A stretch of DNA of 64,000 nucleotides, from contig JANSYS010000001.1 in the NCBI GenBank assembly GCA_024742275.1, positions 248,001-312,000 on the forward strand, given 5' to 3'. The position numbers and the translations under genes are program-made. A model generated the notes under the pieces. The model worked only from the letters and a program-made list of their open reading frames with translations. It was not told where the DNA came from and searched no databases. Source of the DNA: Alphaproteobacteria bacterium. GTDB taxonomy: Bacteria; Pseudomonadota; Alphaproteobacteria; Thalassobaculales; Thalassobaculaceae. Shown here in pieces: positions 1 through 9,985 of the stretch (its first letter is position 1; each line of letters opens with the position of its first letter).

Positions 1-290
1 GTCGCCACCCAGGTCACCGCGCCGGATGTCGCCGCCGTGCCGATCGCGACCGCACCGAGGAACGGCCAGAAGCGACGCAGCTGGTCAATAAGGCCGCCGC
101 CCGCAACGGCCTGTAGCAGGTTGGTGAGGAAGGATGGAAGGAGCATTGCCGCCATTGCCGCGGGCAGGCCCAACAGGGGTGTGAGCAGAGCCAGACTCAC
201 CGTCGGAAGCCCGAGCCCGACCACACCCTTCACAACGCCCGCAAGGAAGAGAACGCCGGCAATGACGGCGAGGTCGTTGGCTTCGGTCAT
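1..290 (-). CDS. TauE/SafE (TSUP) family membrane transporter, 5' part only
   Basis: The gene is cut by the left edge of the window, so only about 96 N-terminal residues are present. They read MTEANDLAVIAGVLFLAGVV, then a glycine-rich KGVVGLGLPTVSLALL stretch, two further hydrophobic segments and an FWPFLGAVAIG segment. The first helix followed by G-x-x-G-x-G-x-G-x-P is typical of the TauE/SafE (TSUP) family, inner-membrane carriers often linked to export or uptake of sulfite, sulfoacetate and other organic anions. The substrate cannot be predicted. The ATG at 290 has no clear Shine-Dalgarno sequence; a TTG six codons upstream is an alternative start. It lies just downstream of elaA on the same strand. 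Confidence 0.8.
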   Translation of the reverse strand, partial: MTEANDLAVIAGVLFLAGVVKGVVGLGLPTVSLALLTPLLGLPAAMAAMLLPSFLTNLLQAVAGGGLIDQLRRFWPFLGAVAIGTAATSGAVTWVA

Positions 291-350
291 CGAAGGAGCA
301 TACGGCAAGTCGCCTCGTGCGCCTCGGGGACCGCCGACGACGACACCTGC

Positions 351-830
351 TCAGCCTTTCCGGAGCATCTCGAAATGCGGGATTCCATCCTCGTCGTAGG
401 GACCTTTCACCGCCGCATAGCCCAGGCTTTCATAGAACTCTCGAAGATAGGCCTGGCCATTGAGCCGGACGGCCCGCGTAGCGTACTCGGCCTCCGCGAA
501 CCGATGACATTCTGCCATCAACAGACGGCCAAGGCCCCGTCCGCGCGCCGCCGCCGTCGTCAGAACCCGCCCCACCGCCGGTTCCGGGTAATAATCACCG
601 GGTGCGAAGAGCCGGGCATAGGCCAGCAGCACGCCCTCTCCCGGGTGACCGTCATAGCCGAGCAGATGCCAGGCTCGGGAGTCCTTGCCGTCGATCTCCG
701 GATAGGGGCACTCCTGCTCGACAATGAAGATGTCCACCCGCGCCTTGAGGATCGCGTAGACCTGGTCGCGGTCGAGTTGGTTCCAGCGGTGCCATCGCCA
801 GGTGACCGGAGGCAGCGGATCCACGCTCAC
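351..830 (-). CDS. elaA: GNAT family N-acetyltransferase, ElaA type
   Basis: A 159-residue single-domain GNAT acetyltransferase. Visible ElaA features are the N-terminal FIVEQECPYPEIDGKD segment (about residues 35-50), the acetyl-CoA loop in VGRVLTTAAARGRGLGRLLM (about 86-105), and a C-terminal YDEDGIPHFEM motif that is characteristic of ElaA. It should transfer acetyl from acetyl-CoA to an unknown small molecule or amine in the cytoplasm. The start is a GTG at 830 that overlaps the stop of the upstream yibQ-like gene by four bases (GTGA), so the two are probably translationally coupled. The family call is firm; the substrate is unknown. Confidence 0.88.
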   Translation of the reverse strand: MSVDPLPPVTWRWHRWNQLDRDQVYAILKARVDIFIVEQECPYPEIDGKDSRAWHLLGYDGHPGEGVLLAYARLFAPGDYYPEPAVGRVLTTAAARGRGLGRLLMAECHRFAEAEYATRAVRLNGQAYLREFYESLGYAAVKGPYDEDGIPHFEMLRKG

Positions 831-1966
831 GGCCGGTTCGCCTGTTGGGTGGCGAGGCCCTGCCGGATCTGCAGAACCGACGTCAACGGCACCAGCACGA
901 AGCCAGCCTCCCGAGCCTTCGGGATCCAGGCTTCGAGCACGTTCAGCGTGGCGTCGCGCGGGTGACCGATGGCGATCGCCGTTCCGGCCTGCCGGGCGAC
1001 ACGTTCGGTCTGCGCAAGCCGCAGTTCGACCTCGGCGGCCGTATCCGTGTTGTCCAGGAAGACGTCCCTGACCGCCGTCGGCACGCCCATCGATGCGGCG
1101 GTAGCGGCAGCGACGCTCCTTGGCGAGGTCAGGCTGTCCAGAAACATCAGTCCCCTATCCCGCAGCCCCTCGGCGACGAGGCGCATGCCCTCCTCGCTCT
1201 CGGTGAACAGGCTGCCCATGTGGTTGTTGATCCCGACATAGCCCTCGAACCGGGCCAGATCCCAATCCAGCCGGCTCAAGACCTCGATGGCACCGAGCCG
1301 CATGTCCAGCGCATGGGGCCCTGGATCGGCGTCGGCGCCGTGCGGCTGCATGGGAATATGCGCCAGCAGTTCATGCCCTGCCTGACGCGCCGCTCGAGTC
1401 TGCTCTTCCAAACCATCGGCATACGGGAGATAGGCCAGAGTCAGCGGAGCCGGCAGGTCGACGGCCCGCCGGGAGCGCCTGACATCGATGCCGAGATCAT
1501 CGAGCACGATGGCGATCTTCGGCGCATCCGATGTGACGTCTCCGGCCACGGCGAAACGACGCCAGGCCGGCAGGGAATCGTCCGCCGTTGCCGGAGGCGC
1601 AGGTAGTGCCGCAACGGCCGCCGACGCTGGGACGGGTGACGGGGTCGGAGCCTTCTGCCGCGCAATCGCCTCGACGGCCGTGGCCATCTTCGGCAGAGGA
1701 ATGCCGGGCACCATCGTCGGTTCGGAAGGAGGGGTCCCGGTAGCCGCGGCGTCCGGGCCCCGAGCCGGCGCTGAGGCGGCCAGCGCCGGTATCGGCGTCA
1801 ACGCCTCCGGTGTTCGATCGCCCGCGATCCAGGCGCCGACCCCGATTCCGCCGCCGAACAGCAAACCGGCGCCGACAACCGCGAGCGTGGCGCGCACAAG
1901 CAGGCCGCGGGCGGTTGCCGCGGATTTCTTCGACATACGATTTGGCTTCTTGCGCTGTGCCGCCAT
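827..1966 (-). CDS. divergent polysaccharide deacetylase family protein (YibQ-like)
   Basis: A 379-residue protein with an N-terminal membrane anchor (about residues 20-50, GLLVRATLAVVGAGLLFGGG), a long Ala/Pro-rich periplasmic linker to about residue 150, then a Polysacc_deac_2 (DUF610) domain. The domain starts at KIAIVLDDLGID and includes the signature INNHMGS and the late IGHPRDATLNVL strand. The family has the NodB-like barrel of polysaccharide deacetylases. Members usually occur near envelope and peptidoglycan hydrolase genes, and the substrate is not established. The gene diverges from trpG with only about 90 bases between the starts and is coupled to elaA downstream. The ATG at 1966 lacks a strong ribosome site; a second Met lies ten codons in. 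Confidence 0.85.
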   Translation of the reverse strand: MAAQRKKPNRMSKKSAATARGLLVRATLAVVGAGLLFGGGIGVGAWIAGDRTPEALTPIPALAASAPARGPDAAATGTPPSEPTMVPGIPLPKMATAVEAIARQKAPTPSPVPASAAVAALPAPPATADDSLPAWRRFAVAGDVTSDAPKIAIVLDDLGIDVRRSRRAVDLPAPLTLAYLPYADGLEEQTRAARQAGHELLAHIPMQPHGADADPGPHALDMRLGAIEVLSRLDWDLARFEGYVGINNHMGSLFTESEEGMRLVAEGLRDRGLMFLDSLTSPRSVAAATAASMGVPTAVRDVFLDNTDTAAEVELRLAQTERVARQAGTAIAIGHPRDATLNVLEAWIPKAREAGFVLVPLTSVLQIRQGLATQQANRP

Positions 1967-2055
1967 CCTAGCCGCTTCTCTGCCGGTGCCGAGGTTGTTA
2001 AGGTAGCATGCAACGGCTATCCCGCTACATAAACAACGATCTCCAAGCGTTTGAA

Positions 2056-2688
2056 ATGTTTCTGCTGATCGATAACTACGACAGCTTCACCTACAACCTC
2101 TACCACTTCCTCGGGGAGTTGGGCGCGCGGTTCGAGGTGCGGCGGAACGACAAGATCACCGTGGAAGAGATCATCGATCTCAACCCGGAGGGCATCGTGC
2201 TGTCGCCCGGGCCCTGCGATCCCGACCGGGCGGGCATCTGCCTCGAACTCGTGGAGCGGTGCGCGGCCACCATTCCGATGCTCGGCGTCTGCCTCGGCCA
2301 CCAAACGATGGGTCAGGCTTTCGGCGGCACGGTGACCCGCGCGCCGGTGCCGATGCACGGCAAAGTCTCGGCGGTACTGCACGCCGGGACGGGCGTGTTC
2401 GAAGGGCTGCCCTCGCCGATGGAGGTGACCCGGTATCACTCGCTGATCGTCCCCGACCGGGACTGGCCCGAAGTGCTGGAGAAGACCGCCTGGACCGAAG
2501 ACGGCATCGTCATGGGGCTCAAGCATCGCGATTTCCCGTGCTACGGCGTGCAGTTTCATCCCGAGAGCATCGCATCGCAGTTCGGCCATCGGATGCTTGC
2601 GAACTTCCTGCGCCTGGCAGGCTTCAACGGCCAACCGATCCAACCGATCGAGGAGATCGAGGCGCGGCTGCAGAGAACTGGAACATGA
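2056..2688 (+). CDS. trpG: anthranilate synthase component II (glutamine amidotransferase)
   Basis: A 210-residue class I glutamine amidotransferase. It hydrolyses glutamine and passes ammonia to the chorismate-binding subunit TrpE (or PabB) to make anthranilate (or aminodeoxychorismate). The N-terminus [15 protein letters not shown], the nucleophile elbow MLGVCLGHQ (Cys79) and the His168/Glu170 pair in VQFHPES are all present. The ATG at 2056 is chosen from homology. An in-frame ATG at 2008 would add 16 residues and is preceded by AAGGTAG, a better ribosome site, so the longer form cannot be excluded. It overlaps trpD by four bases (ATGA). The trpE partner is not in the window; upstream lies a divergent gene. 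Confidence 0.93.
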   Translation: MFLLIDNYDSFTYNLYHFLGELGARFEVRRNDKITVEEIIDLNPEGIVLSPGPCDPDRAGICLELVERCAATIPMLGVCLGHQTMGQAFGGTVTRAPVPMHGKVSAVLHAGTGVFEGLPSPMEVTRYHSLIVPDRDWPEVLEKTAWTEDGIVMGLKHRDFPCYGVQFHPESIASQFGHRMLANFLRLAGFNGQPIQPIEEIEARLQRTGT

Positions 2689-3716
2689 GCGGCGATCTTG
2701 GCGACATGAAGGCGCTGCTCGCGCTGGTCGCGGACGGCAAGCCCCTGAGCGAGAAACAGGCGGAGGCGGCGTTCGATATCATCATGTCCGGGAACGCGAC
2801 GCCGGCGCAGGTAGGCGGTTTCCTGATGGCGCTGCGGGTCCGCGGCGAGACGGTGGACGAGATCACCGGCGCCGCCCGGACGATGCGCGCCAAAGCGCTC
2901 AAGATCGAGGTTCCGGCCAACGCCATGGACAACGTCGGCACCGGCGGCGACGGGGCCAAAACATACAATGTCTCGACCGCCGCCTCCTTCGTGATCGCCG
3001 GCGCAGGGGTGCCCGTAGCTAAACACGGCAACCGCGCCCTGTCGTCGCGCACGGGCGCAGCCGACGTGCTCGGCCATCTCGGGGTCAACACCGACTGTGA
3101 CATGGCCCTGGTGAAGAAAGCGATCGATGAGGTCGGGATCTGCTTCTTCATGGCACCGCGCCATCACACCGCCATGCGGCACGTCGCCGGACCCAGGGTC
3201 GAACTCGGCACCCGCACCCTGTTCAACATTCTCGGCCCGCTCTCCAATCCCGGCATGGTGAAGACCCAGCTCGTCGGCACCTTCTCCCGGGATTGGGTGG
3301 TGCCGATGGCCGAAACCCTGGGCAAGCTGGGGTCGACCCGCGCCTGGGTGGTTCATGGCGACGGATTGGACGAGTTGACCCTGGCTGGAACGACGACCGT
3401 CGCGAGCCTCGAGAACGGCAAGGTAGAGACGTTCGAAATCACCCCGGAAGACGCCGGCCTGAAGCGTGCGCCGCTGGAAGCCGTGCGCGGCGGCGACCCG
3501 GAGGAAAACGCCGTCGCTCTCCGGGCGGTGCTGGACGGCGCCCCCGGTGCCTATCGAGACATTGTCCTGCTGAACGCCGGCGCGGCGCTGGTGGTCGCCG
3601 GCAAGGCGGCCGATGTGAAGTCCGGCGCCGACCTGGCGGCCGAGACCATCGACAGCGGCAAGGCCAAAGCCAAGCTCGACGCGCTGATCGAAATGACCAA
3701 CCGGGGGACCGCGTGA
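2685..3716 (+). CDS. trpD: anthranilate phosphoribosyltransferase
   Basis: A 343-residue enzyme that transfers the phosphoribosyl group of PRPP to anthranilate, the second step of tryptophan synthesis. It has the N-terminal helical domain, the diphosphate-binding [16 protein letters not shown] loop (about residues 83-98), the [17 protein letters not shown] segment, and [13 protein letters not shown] followed by NILGPLSNP in the anthranilate region. The ATG overlaps the trpG stop in an ATGA junction, and the stop overlaps the trpC start by one base (TGATG), so trpGDC is a tightly coupled unit. Length and motifs are normal. Confidence 0.97.
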   Translation: MSGDLGDMKALLALVADGKPLSEKQAEAAFDIIMSGNATPAQVGGFLMALRVRGETVDEITGAARTMRAKALKIEVPANAMDNVGTGGDGAKTYNVSTAASFVIAGAGVPVAKHGNRALSSRTGAADVLGHLGVNTDCDMALVKKAIDEVGICFFMAPRHHTAMRHVAGPRVELGTRTLFNILGPLSNPGMVKTQLVGTFSRDWVVPMAETLGKLGSTRAWVVHGDGLDELTLAGTTTVASLENGKVETFEITPEDAGLKRAPLEAVRGGDPEENAVALRAVLDGAPGAYRDIVLLNAGAALVVAGKAADVKSGADLAAETIDSGKAKAKLDALIEMTNRGTA

Positions 3717-4522
3717 TGCGAGACGTTCTGGCAGAGATCTGCGCCCACAAACGCGGCGAGATCGCCGACCGAAAGAAGGCGCGCACCCTGACGCAATTGG
3801 AAGCATTTGCGAAGGCGGCCACCCCCACGCGCGGCTTCGCCAAGGCCCTGAAGGCGGCCTCGCGCACCGGCTACGGTCTGATCGCCGAGATCAAGAAGGC
3901 GTCGCCTTCGAAAGGCTTGATCCGCGCCGATTTCGACCCGCCAGCCCTCGCGCGCGCCTATGCGGATGGCGGTGCGAGCTGCCTCTCGGTGCTGACCGAC
4001 GAGAAGTACTTCCAGGGAGCGGACGCCTATCTGGAAGCGGCCCGCGCCGCGGTGGACCTACCCTGTCTGCGCAAGGACTTCATGCTCGATCCCTACCAGA
4101 TCGTCGAGGCGCGGGCGCTTGGCGCGGACTGTGTTCTCCTGATCATGGCCGCGATCGACGATTCCCTGGCGGCGGAGTTGGAACAAACGGCAACGGACCT
4201 TGGCATGGATGTTCTGGTCGAGGTTCATGATGCCGGGGAAATGACACGGGCGTTGAAACTCGCCTCGCCGTTGATCGGTGTGAACAACCGCAACCTGAAG
4301 ACCATGACAACCGATCTGGCGACGGCGGAGGCGCTGGCCTCGATGGTCCCGGCGGAGCGGACGTTGATCGCGGAAAGCGGTCTGTTCACGCCTGAGGATC
4401 TCGCCCGGATGGCGCGGGTGGGAGCGCGATGCTTCCTGATCGGCGAGTCCCTCATGCGCCAGGACGACGTGGCGGCCGCGACCCGAACGATCCTGGCGGA
4501 TCCCCTTCCCGCCGTCGCCTGA
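3716..4522 (+). CDS. trpC: indole-3-glycerol phosphate synthase
   Basis: A 268-residue (beta/alpha)8 barrel enzyme that converts 1-(2-carboxyphenylamino)-1-deoxyribulose 5-phosphate to indole-3-glycerol phosphate. Diagnostic segments are [14 protein letters not shown] (catalytic Lys in strand 1), [29 protein letters not shown] and the phosphate-binding [11 protein letters not shown] and FLIGESLM. It is a stand-alone TrpC, not fused to TrpF. Its start codon shares the A of the trpD stop. moaC follows after 16 bases on the same strand. Confidence 0.97.
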   Translation: MRDVLAEICAHKRGEIADRKKARTLTQLEAFAKAATPTRGFAKALKAASRTGYGLIAEIKKASPSKGLIRADFDPPALARAYADGGASCLSVLTDEKYFQGADAYLEAARAAVDLPCLRKDFMLDPYQIVEARALGADCVLLIMAAIDDSLAAELEQTATDLGMDVLVEVHDAGEMTRALKLASPLIGVNNRNLKTMTTDLATAEALASMVPAERTLIAESGLFTPEDLARMARVGARCFLIGESLMRQDDVAAATRTILADPLPAVA

Positions 4523-4538
4523 TTCACGGTTCGCAGCG

Positions 4539-5030
4539 ATGAGCGACTTCACCCATTTCGATGCAACCGGCAAAGCCCATATGGTCGATGTCGGCGGCAA
4601 GGAAGAAACCGAGCGTGTCGCGACCGCAAGGGGCTCAGTCTACGCCGCGCCGGAGACGATCGCACTCATCCGCGACGGCGGCGTCAAGAAGGGCGACGTG
4701 CTGTCGGTCGCCCGTCTCGCCGGCATCATGGGCGCGAAGCGGACGCCGGACCTCATCCCGCTCTGTCATCCGCTCGCTCTGACTTCGGTAAAGGTCGCCC
4801 TCACCATCGACGAGCAGCGCGGCGCCGTGGATATCGAGGCTACCTGCAAGCTAAAGGGTCGAACCGGCGTGGAGATGGAAGCGCTGACGGCCGTGTCGGT
4901 CGCCGCCCTGACGGTCTACGACATGGCCAAGGCTGTGGATAAGGCGATGCGAATCGGCGATATCCGGCTGGTCGCCAAAACGGGCGGAAAATCGGGCGAC
5001 TATCGATCGGGAGAAGACGGGGGTGAGTGA
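4539..5030 (+). CDS. moaC: cyclic pyranopterin monophosphate synthase
   Basis: A 163-residue MoaC, the second enzyme of molybdenum cofactor synthesis, which turns 3',8-cyclo-7,8-dihydro-GTP into cyclic pyranopterin monophosphate. The conserved [18 protein letters not shown] block with its CHPL motif (about residues 63-80), and [23 protein letters not shown] followed by [17 protein letters not shown], are complete. It overlaps the moeA start by eight bases. The trpC-moaC-moeA-lexA order is one I associate with alphaproteobacteria. Confidence 0.97.
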   Translation: MSDFTHFDATGKAHMVDVGGKEETERVATARGSVYAAPETIALIRDGGVKKGDVLSVARLAGIMGAKRTPDLIPLCHPLALTSVKVALTIDEQRGAVDIEATCKLKGRTGVEMEALTAVSVAALTVYDMAKAVDKAMRIGDIRLVAKTGGKSGDYRSGEDGGE

Positions 5031-6276
5031 CAACCTGCTGCCCGTCTCCGAAGCACTGACCCGCATCCTCTCGGCGATGACGCCCCTGCCGGCCGAGACG
5101 GTTGCGCTGACCGAAGCCCTTGGCCGGGTCACCGCAGAACCGATCACTGCCCGCCGGACCCAACCTCCCGTCGCCGTTTCCGCCATGGACGGCTACGCCG
5201 TGCGCGCGGAAGACGTCGCCGCCGTGCCCGTCACCCTCAAACGGGTCGGCTCCGCCCCGGCAGGCGGGATCTTCGAGGGAGCAGTCGGTCCCGGGGAGTG
5301 CGTCAGGATCTTCACCGGCGGTCCCGTTCCGGCCGGTGCCGACGCCATCGTCATCCAGGAGGATGTCGACGCCGACAGCGAAGAAGACGGTGCCGCGGTC
5401 ACCGTGCGCGAAAGCGCCGCACCCGGCACCTATGTCCGCCCCGCCGGCCTGGACTTCAGCGCAGGTGATCTGGGCCTCGCCGCAGGCCGGCGTCTGACGG
5501 CCCGCGATATCGGTCTCGCGGCCACGATGAACGTCCCCTGGATCCAGGTAAGGCGCAAACCGCGCGTGGCGATCCTGTCCACCGGCGACGAGATCGTGCG
5601 GCCGGGCGAACTCACCGACCCGATGCGGATCGTCTCGTCCAATGCGTACGCGCTGGCGGCAGTGGTACGCGCCGTGGGCGGCGAGCCGGTCGATCTGGGA
5701 ATCGCGCCCGACCACGAGGGCGCACTCCGGCGCATCGCGTCCGGTGCCCGGGGCGTCGACATGCTTGTTACGACAGGCGGCGCGTCGGTCGGACGACACG
5801 ACCTCGTCCAAAAGGCCCTGGGCGATGGCGAGTTCGGCGCGGACGCGCTGGAGGTGGGGTTCTGGAAGATCGCCATGCGGCCCGGTAAGCCTCTGATCTT
5901 CGGCCGTTTCGCCGGCGTGCCCATGCTTGGGCTTCCCGGAAACCCGGTCTCCACCGTCGTCTGTGCCACCGTGTTTCTACGCCCGGCCATCGAGACGATG
6001 CTCGGCCTGCAAACCATCGGCGCTCGAGAAGAGGACGCGGTCCTTGCGGTCGACCTGAAGCAGAACGACAGGCGGCAGGACTACGTGCGCGCCACTTGGG
6101 AAGCGGACGACGACGGACGCCGCCGCGTGCGGCCGTTCACCCGTCAGGACAGCTCTATGATGTCCCGCCTCGCGGCTGCGGACTGCCTGATCGTCCGCCC
6201 GGCGCACGATCCGAGTCGCCGCGCTGGCGAAACGGTTCGCGTCCTCTGTCTGGACGGCGACTTCCTATCGATTTAA
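5023..6276 (+). CDS. moeA: molybdopterin molybdenumtransferase
   Basis: A 417-residue MoeA, which inserts molybdate into adenylylated molybdopterin. It shows [17 protein letters not shown] (about residues 46-62), [27 protein letters not shown] at the start of the MoCF fold, [12 protein letters not shown], and [19 protein letters not shown] with [10 protein letters not shown]. The start is a GTG at 5023 nested in the end of moaC, implying translational coupling. It supplies cofactor for enzymes such as those served by the accessory genes at 49.7-55.1 kb. The next gene, lexA, has its own promoter region of about 150 bases. Confidence 0.96.
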   Translation: MSDNLLPVSEALTRILSAMTPLPAETVALTEALGRVTAEPITARRTQPPVAVSAMDGYAVRAEDVAAVPVTLKRVGSAPAGGIFEGAVGPGECVRIFTGGPVPAGADAIVIQEDVDADSEEDGAAVTVRESAAPGTYVRPAGLDFSAGDLGLAAGRRLTARDIGLAATMNVPWIQVRRKPRVAILSTGDEIVRPGELTDPMRIVSSNAYALAAVVRAVGGEPVDLGIAPDHEGALRRIASGARGVDMLVTTGGASVGRHDLVQKALGDGEFGADALEVGFWKIAMRPGKPLIFGRFAGVPMLGLPGNPVSTVVCATVFLRPAIETMLGLQTIGAREEDAVLAVDLKQNDRRQDYVRATWEADDDGRRRVRPFTRQDSSMMSRLAAADCLIVRPAHDPSRRAGETVRVLCLDGDFLSI

Positions 6277-6357
6277 GCGAGTCGCGGGAGCGTTTGTCCC
6301 CCAACTTATCCACAATCCTTGACCACACGGCGGATCAAAAGTAGAACATTCGCGTTT

Positions 6358-6372
6358 GTACCGTATTTGTTC
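6358..6372 (+). promoter_or_regulatory. candidate LexA operator (SOS box)
   Basis: The bases read GTAC-CGTATTT-GTTC, one mismatch from the alphaproteobacterial SOS box GTTC-N7-GTTC. The site lies 58 bases upstream of the lexA ATG, where an autoregulatory operator is expected. No second perfect copy is visible nearby. The match is seen directly; function is inferred from position. Confidence 0.55.
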
Positions 6373-6429
6373 GCGCGACCGCAGGCCCCTGCCATCGGTC
6401 GCAGGACCCGACAGACCGAGGGATCGCCG

Positions 6430-7155
6430 ATGCTCACCCGCAAACAGCACGAACTGCTGACGTTCATCCACACGCGGCTTGAGGAAGGCGGCGTGTCCCC
6501 GTCGTTCGACGAGATGAAGGAGGCGCTGAACCTGAAGTCGAAGTCGGGCATTCACCGTCTGATCACGGCGCTGGAGGAGCGGGGTTTCATCCGCCGCCTC
6601 CCCCACCGGGCCCGGGCCCTTGAAGTGCTCCGGCTACCCGACGGCAGCTCCGTCGCTTCGCACGCCGCCGACTTGGCGCCGGCACCGGAGATCCGTGGGT
6701 TTGCCCCGAACGTCATTCCCGGCAACTTCCCGATGCGCAGCGCCGGCCGGGAACAGCCCTCCGACAGCGACGGCGGTTTCGAGTTGCCTCTCTATGGCCG
6801 GATCGCCGCCGGCACGGCCATAGAGGCGATCAGCGATCCGACCAGCACGGTCTCGGTTCCGCTCTCGATGGTCGCCGGAGGCGAACACTATGCGCTCGAG
6901 ATCGCCGGGGATTCCATGATCGAGGACGGTATCCTCGATGGCGACACGGTCATCATCCGGCGCTGCGACACGGCTGAGAACGGGTCGGTGGTGGTCGCCC
7001 TGATCGACGAGAGGGAAGCCACCCTTAAACGGCTGCGCAGGAAGGGGAACTCCGTGGCGCTGGAGCCTGCCAACTCAGCCTATAAGACGCAAATTTTCGG
7101 CCCGGATCGCGTCCGGATCCAGGGCCGTTTGGTCGGCTTGATCAGAAACTATTGA
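6430..7155 (+). CDS. lexA: SOS repressor LexA
   Basis: A 241-residue LexA. The N-terminal winged helix (residues 1-65) starts [19 protein letters not shown] and includes [18 protein letters not shown]. The C-terminal S24 peptidase domain carries the Ala-Gly self-cleavage site in [14 protein letters not shown], the catalytic Ser in [16 protein letters not shown] and the general-base Lys in [12 protein letters not shown]. RecA-stimulated self-cleavage should release SOS genes. The ATG at 6430 starts exactly at the family N-terminus. Upstream is a GTAC-N7-GTTC site suggesting self-repression. A perfect 7-bp stem directly follows the stop codon. Confidence 0.97.
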   Translation: MLTRKQHELLTFIHTRLEEGGVSPSFDEMKEALNLKSKSGIHRLITALEERGFIRRLPHRARALEVLRLPDGSSVASHAADLAPAPEIRGFAPNVIPGNFPMRSAGREQPSDSDGGFELPLYGRIAAGTAIEAISDPTSTVSVPLSMVAGGEHYALEIAGDSMIEDGILDGDTVIIRRCDTAENGSVVVALIDEREATLKRLRRKGNSVALEPANSAYKTQIFGPDRVRIQGRLVGLIRNY

Positions 7156-7157
7156 TA

Positions 7158-7174
7158 GCGTCGCCTAGCGACGC
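7158..7174 (+). terminator. short perfect hairpin just after lexA
   Basis: GCGTCGC-CTA-GCGACGC forms a 7-bp perfect stem with a 3-base loop, beginning three bases after the lexA stop codon. No T-run follows, so it is not a classical intrinsic terminator. It may instead protect the mRNA 3' end or assist factor-dependent termination. Confidence 0.4.
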
Positions 7175-7223
7175 GGAAGAGCAGCCTGACCGGTGCCCCC
7201 AGTCCAATGTCTGCTTTGACGCC

Positions 7224-7526
7224 TTAGCTTCGCGTGCTGGCGAAAAGGTTGCCCCAATCCACGCCCTGCGGCTCGGCCACACGCTTCTGCTCCGCCCGGC
7301 GCTTGTCGCGTTCGACACACGCCTTGTCCATGGCGTTTGAGCGGATCTGCTTTCGGTTCGTTACCGAGATTTGCCCGAACAGGTTCGACGCCCACCGTTC
7401 GCGAGCGGGGTTGTCAGTCGCCGCCGCCTGTTTGATCGCGACGTATGCCAGGTTTTTCTTCCCGACAACTTCTGCGACGGAGTCTGCAAGAATAGCGAAC
7501 GAGCACTCCCGTACCGGCATGCGCAT
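7224..7526 (-). CDS. small hypothetical protein
   Basis: A possible 100-residue cytoplasmic protein between lexA and comEC. It has no motif I recognise, no signal peptide and no membrane segment. The middle is charged and could be helical (AMDKACVERDKRRAEQKR). The ATG at 7526 follows GAAAGGG at a workable distance; a GTG at 7550 would add eight residues. Upstream, 7551-7646 is clearly more AT-rich than its surroundings and could hold a promoter for this gene. An overlapping plus-strand frame (7234-7614) looks less protein-like. Reality of the gene is uncertain. Confidence 0.4.
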   Translation of the reverse strand: MRMPVRECSFAILADSVAEVVGKKNLAYVAIKQAAATDNPARERWASNLFGQISVTNRKQIRSNAMDKACVERDKRRAEQKRVAEPQGVDWGNLFASTRS

Positions 7527-7646
7527 CACGAACCCTTTCGCCAGACTCACTCAATATATTGCATTTAATACATCAAGCGCCCACAAGACAGTGAAAAGTT
7601 TTACCGAACATTAATCATATCTCTAACCTGATAGTGGTGAGGCGCC

Positions 7647-9902
7647 TCAGCGGGACACGGTACCGACCACCCAGGGCCGCACACCGCGCTCCCCGAAAAC
7701 CGTCTGCATTCTGGGTGCAATGCCCAAAGGACCCGGCGCAAGCCAGACGGCATGGGCGCCGTCACGCTGCAGATCGGGACGATGAACCACGATGGTGGGC
7801 CCGCTGCACGGCGTTCGGAGGCGGACGACGGCGATCAGCACGTCAGACGCAGCACAATCCTCCAGCGCCGCCTCATGGGACGTCACGAGCGACAAGAGCA
7901 ACCCATCGCGCCGCAGTGTGCAGCCAAGGTCGTCACAGGCAAGGGCTACACCGTGCCCAGCCGCTTCACTATCGCGATCCCAGGCGGCAAGCGTTACGGC
8001 ATCGTCGACTCCCCAGCGACGTGACCAGACCGAGCGTTGGAAGCGGCTGCCACGCTTCCCTGAGACGGCCCACCCGCCATCCTCATCGGCGGCGACCGCG
8101 CTTAGCCGTCCATCGGCGGATACCAGGACGTCCGGCGGCGAAACGCTGGCCCAAAGCACAACCCCGACAATCACCGGCAACAACCCGACCCATCGCAGGC
8201 GCGTTCGCCAAATCGCAATCCAGCACCCACCAAGCGCAACAGCTACCATGCCGGCGACGGGCAACGGATAGACGGATGCGGCGGGTCCCGTCGCCGCAAC
8301 GACGTGCTCGGCGACGGACAGAGTTGTGTCGATGCCGACCCCCATGGCGGGCAGCACCCATGCCTCCAGGCCGAACGGCATCGCCAGAAGCCCGGCGATG
8401 CCCGCAGGCATCGTAACGAAAGCGGTCAGGGGGACGGCGAACAGATTTGCCGCCAGCCCTCCGAGGGCAAGCGCCTGAAAGTGGTAGGTGACGAAGGGCG
8501 CCGTCGCCAAGCTCGCGATCAGCGAGGTCGCGGCCACCCCAACGATATACCTCGCTGCGCCCACCGCCCACCGCGCCGGCCCGTCGTACCCGGCACCGAT
8601 ACGGGCGGAGCGCCAACTCTCATATGCGGCAACCAGGGCAACGACGGCTGCGAAGGAGAGTTGGAAGCTCGCGCCGACCAGTGCATCGGGACGAAGAATC
8701 AGGACACTGAACCCGGCAAGAGCGACCAGGCGAAGGGTGACGGCTTCTCGGTCTACCAGGATCGCCAGAAGCACCACACCCGTCATCAGAAACGCACGCT
8801 GGGTCGGTACGGGCGCCCCGGCGAGCAGGAGATAGGCGGCGCTTCCGGCGAGCGCCGTCAGAGCCGCGATCTTCTTGACCGGCCAGCGCAGAGCGATGCC
8901 GGGAACGAGGCAGAGCGCGAGGCGTATGGCACCGAACAGTGTGCCGGCGACCAGCCCCATGTGCAGGCCGGAAATCGCCAGAAGGTGCGCCAACCCCGAA
9001 TCCCGGAACGCGGCCACCGTTGCCTCGTCCAGACCGGCACGTTCTCCGACGATCAGCGCCGCCGCCACCGCCCCTGTCTCTCCCGGCAGCGCCGCCGACA
9101 GACGTTGAGCGACCGTCGACCGCAGAGCGGCGACGCCAAGGGAGAGCCCGCCCTCGGCCGCGGCGGACAGGATCTCCGGTTCACCGATCGCGAAGCCGAC
9201 CGCGCCGAGCCCGTCGAAGAACGCGCTGCGCTGGAAATCGAAGCCGCCGGGCACCGACGGCGGCGGCGGTGGGGACAAACGGGCGCGGAACCGGATCCGG
9301 TCGCCGATGTCGGGCAGCCGCTCCGACGTCCGAACGACGACCCTGACCCGGTCGGGCGGAGACGACGGCGGTCGGTCGGCGCTGATCCGAAGACCGCCGA
9401 CGGTAAGACGCACGTCACTCGGACGCCGCTCCAAGCGCTCCACAATGCCCTCGATATCGGCCCAGAGCGGTCGGTCGAGCAGGACCGTGTCCACCAGGGC
9501 CGTCCGGCCGGCGGCCGTCAAGGTGCCGAGCGTCGCGAAGAACAGAACGAGGACCGGCCAGAGCGCCGCTTCGCGGAGTCGCAAGCGCCAAGCCAACGCC
9601 GACAGAACCAACGGCGGTGCCAAGACGACCAGCAGCGGCGGCTCCCAAGGAAGTCCGAAGTACAGGCCGATTCCGCTGCCGAAAGCCACCGGCAGCCATA
9701 GAGGCCAGCGCGCCCGATCCTCGGCCAGCGCGCCGATCAGAGTCCGTCGCCAACGCGATGCGATCGAGCTGACCGGGGTCTTCGCAATCGACTGCCCGCT
9801 CGGCGAGGGGACCGTTCCGGGCCCTCCGATCGGGACCGGTTGTGCGGACGTCGGTGAGCCATGGCGCCCCTGTCGCGCCCCGCGCGAGGCTGTGCTAGAC
9901 AC
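7647..9902 (-). CDS. comEC: ComEC/Rec2 family DNA uptake channel
   Basis: A 751-residue polytopic membrane protein. After a long polar N-terminus (1-60) come membrane segments at about 65-135, a periplasmic DUF4131/OB-like region (145-215), then the Competence domain with the signature [17 protein letters not shown] (about 304-320) and many further helices to about 570. The C-terminal region (about 580-751) resembles a degenerate metallo-beta-lactamase-like domain, without the HxHxDH motif of full ComEC. The family forms the inner-membrane pore for single-stranded DNA in natural transformation. It diverges from gltX by 83 bases. The GTG start is uncertain and the true start may be further in, because the first 60 residues are low-complexity. 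No other com genes are in view. Confidence 0.88.
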   Translation of the reverse strand: MSSTASRGARQGRHGSPTSAQPVPIGGPGTVPSPSGQSIAKTPVSSIASRWRRTLIGALAEDRARWPLWLPVAFGSGIGLYFGLPWEPPLLVVLAPPLVLSALAWRLRLREAALWPVLVLFFATLGTLTAAGRTALVDTVLLDRPLWADIEGIVERLERRPSDVRLTVGGLRISADRPPSSPPDRVRVVVRTSERLPDIGDRIRFRARLSPPPPPSVPGGFDFQRSAFFDGLGAVGFAIGEPEILSAAAEGGLSLGVAALRSTVAQRLSAALPGETGAVAAALIVGERAGLDEATVAAFRDSGLAHLLAISGLHMGLVAGTLFGAIRLALCLVPGIALRWPVKKIAALTALAGSAAYLLLAGAPVPTQRAFLMTGVVLLAILVDREAVTLRLVALAGFSVLILRPDALVGASFQLSFAAVVALVAAYESWRSARIGAGYDGPARWAVGAARYIVGVAATSLIASLATAPFVTYHFQALALGGLAANLFAVPLTAFVTMPAGIAGLLAMPFGLEAWVLPAMGVGIDTTLSVAEHVVAATGPAASVYPLPVAGMVAVALGGCWIAIWRTRLRWVGLLPVIVGVVLWASVSPPDVLVSADGRLSAVAADEDGGWAVSGKRGSRFQRSVWSRRWGVDDAVTLAAWDRDSEAAGHGVALACDDLGCTLRRDGLLLSLVTSHEAALEDCAASDVLIAVVRLRTPCSGPTIVVHRPDLQRDGAHAVWLAPGPLGIAPRMQTVFGERGVRPWVVGTVSR

Positions 9903-9985
9903 CGCTCGCGGTCTCTTTCACCGGCGCGCCGGGGAGACCTCCAGAGCGACAAAGCGCAACTGAACGTGCATGTGAAAGGCAGCCC

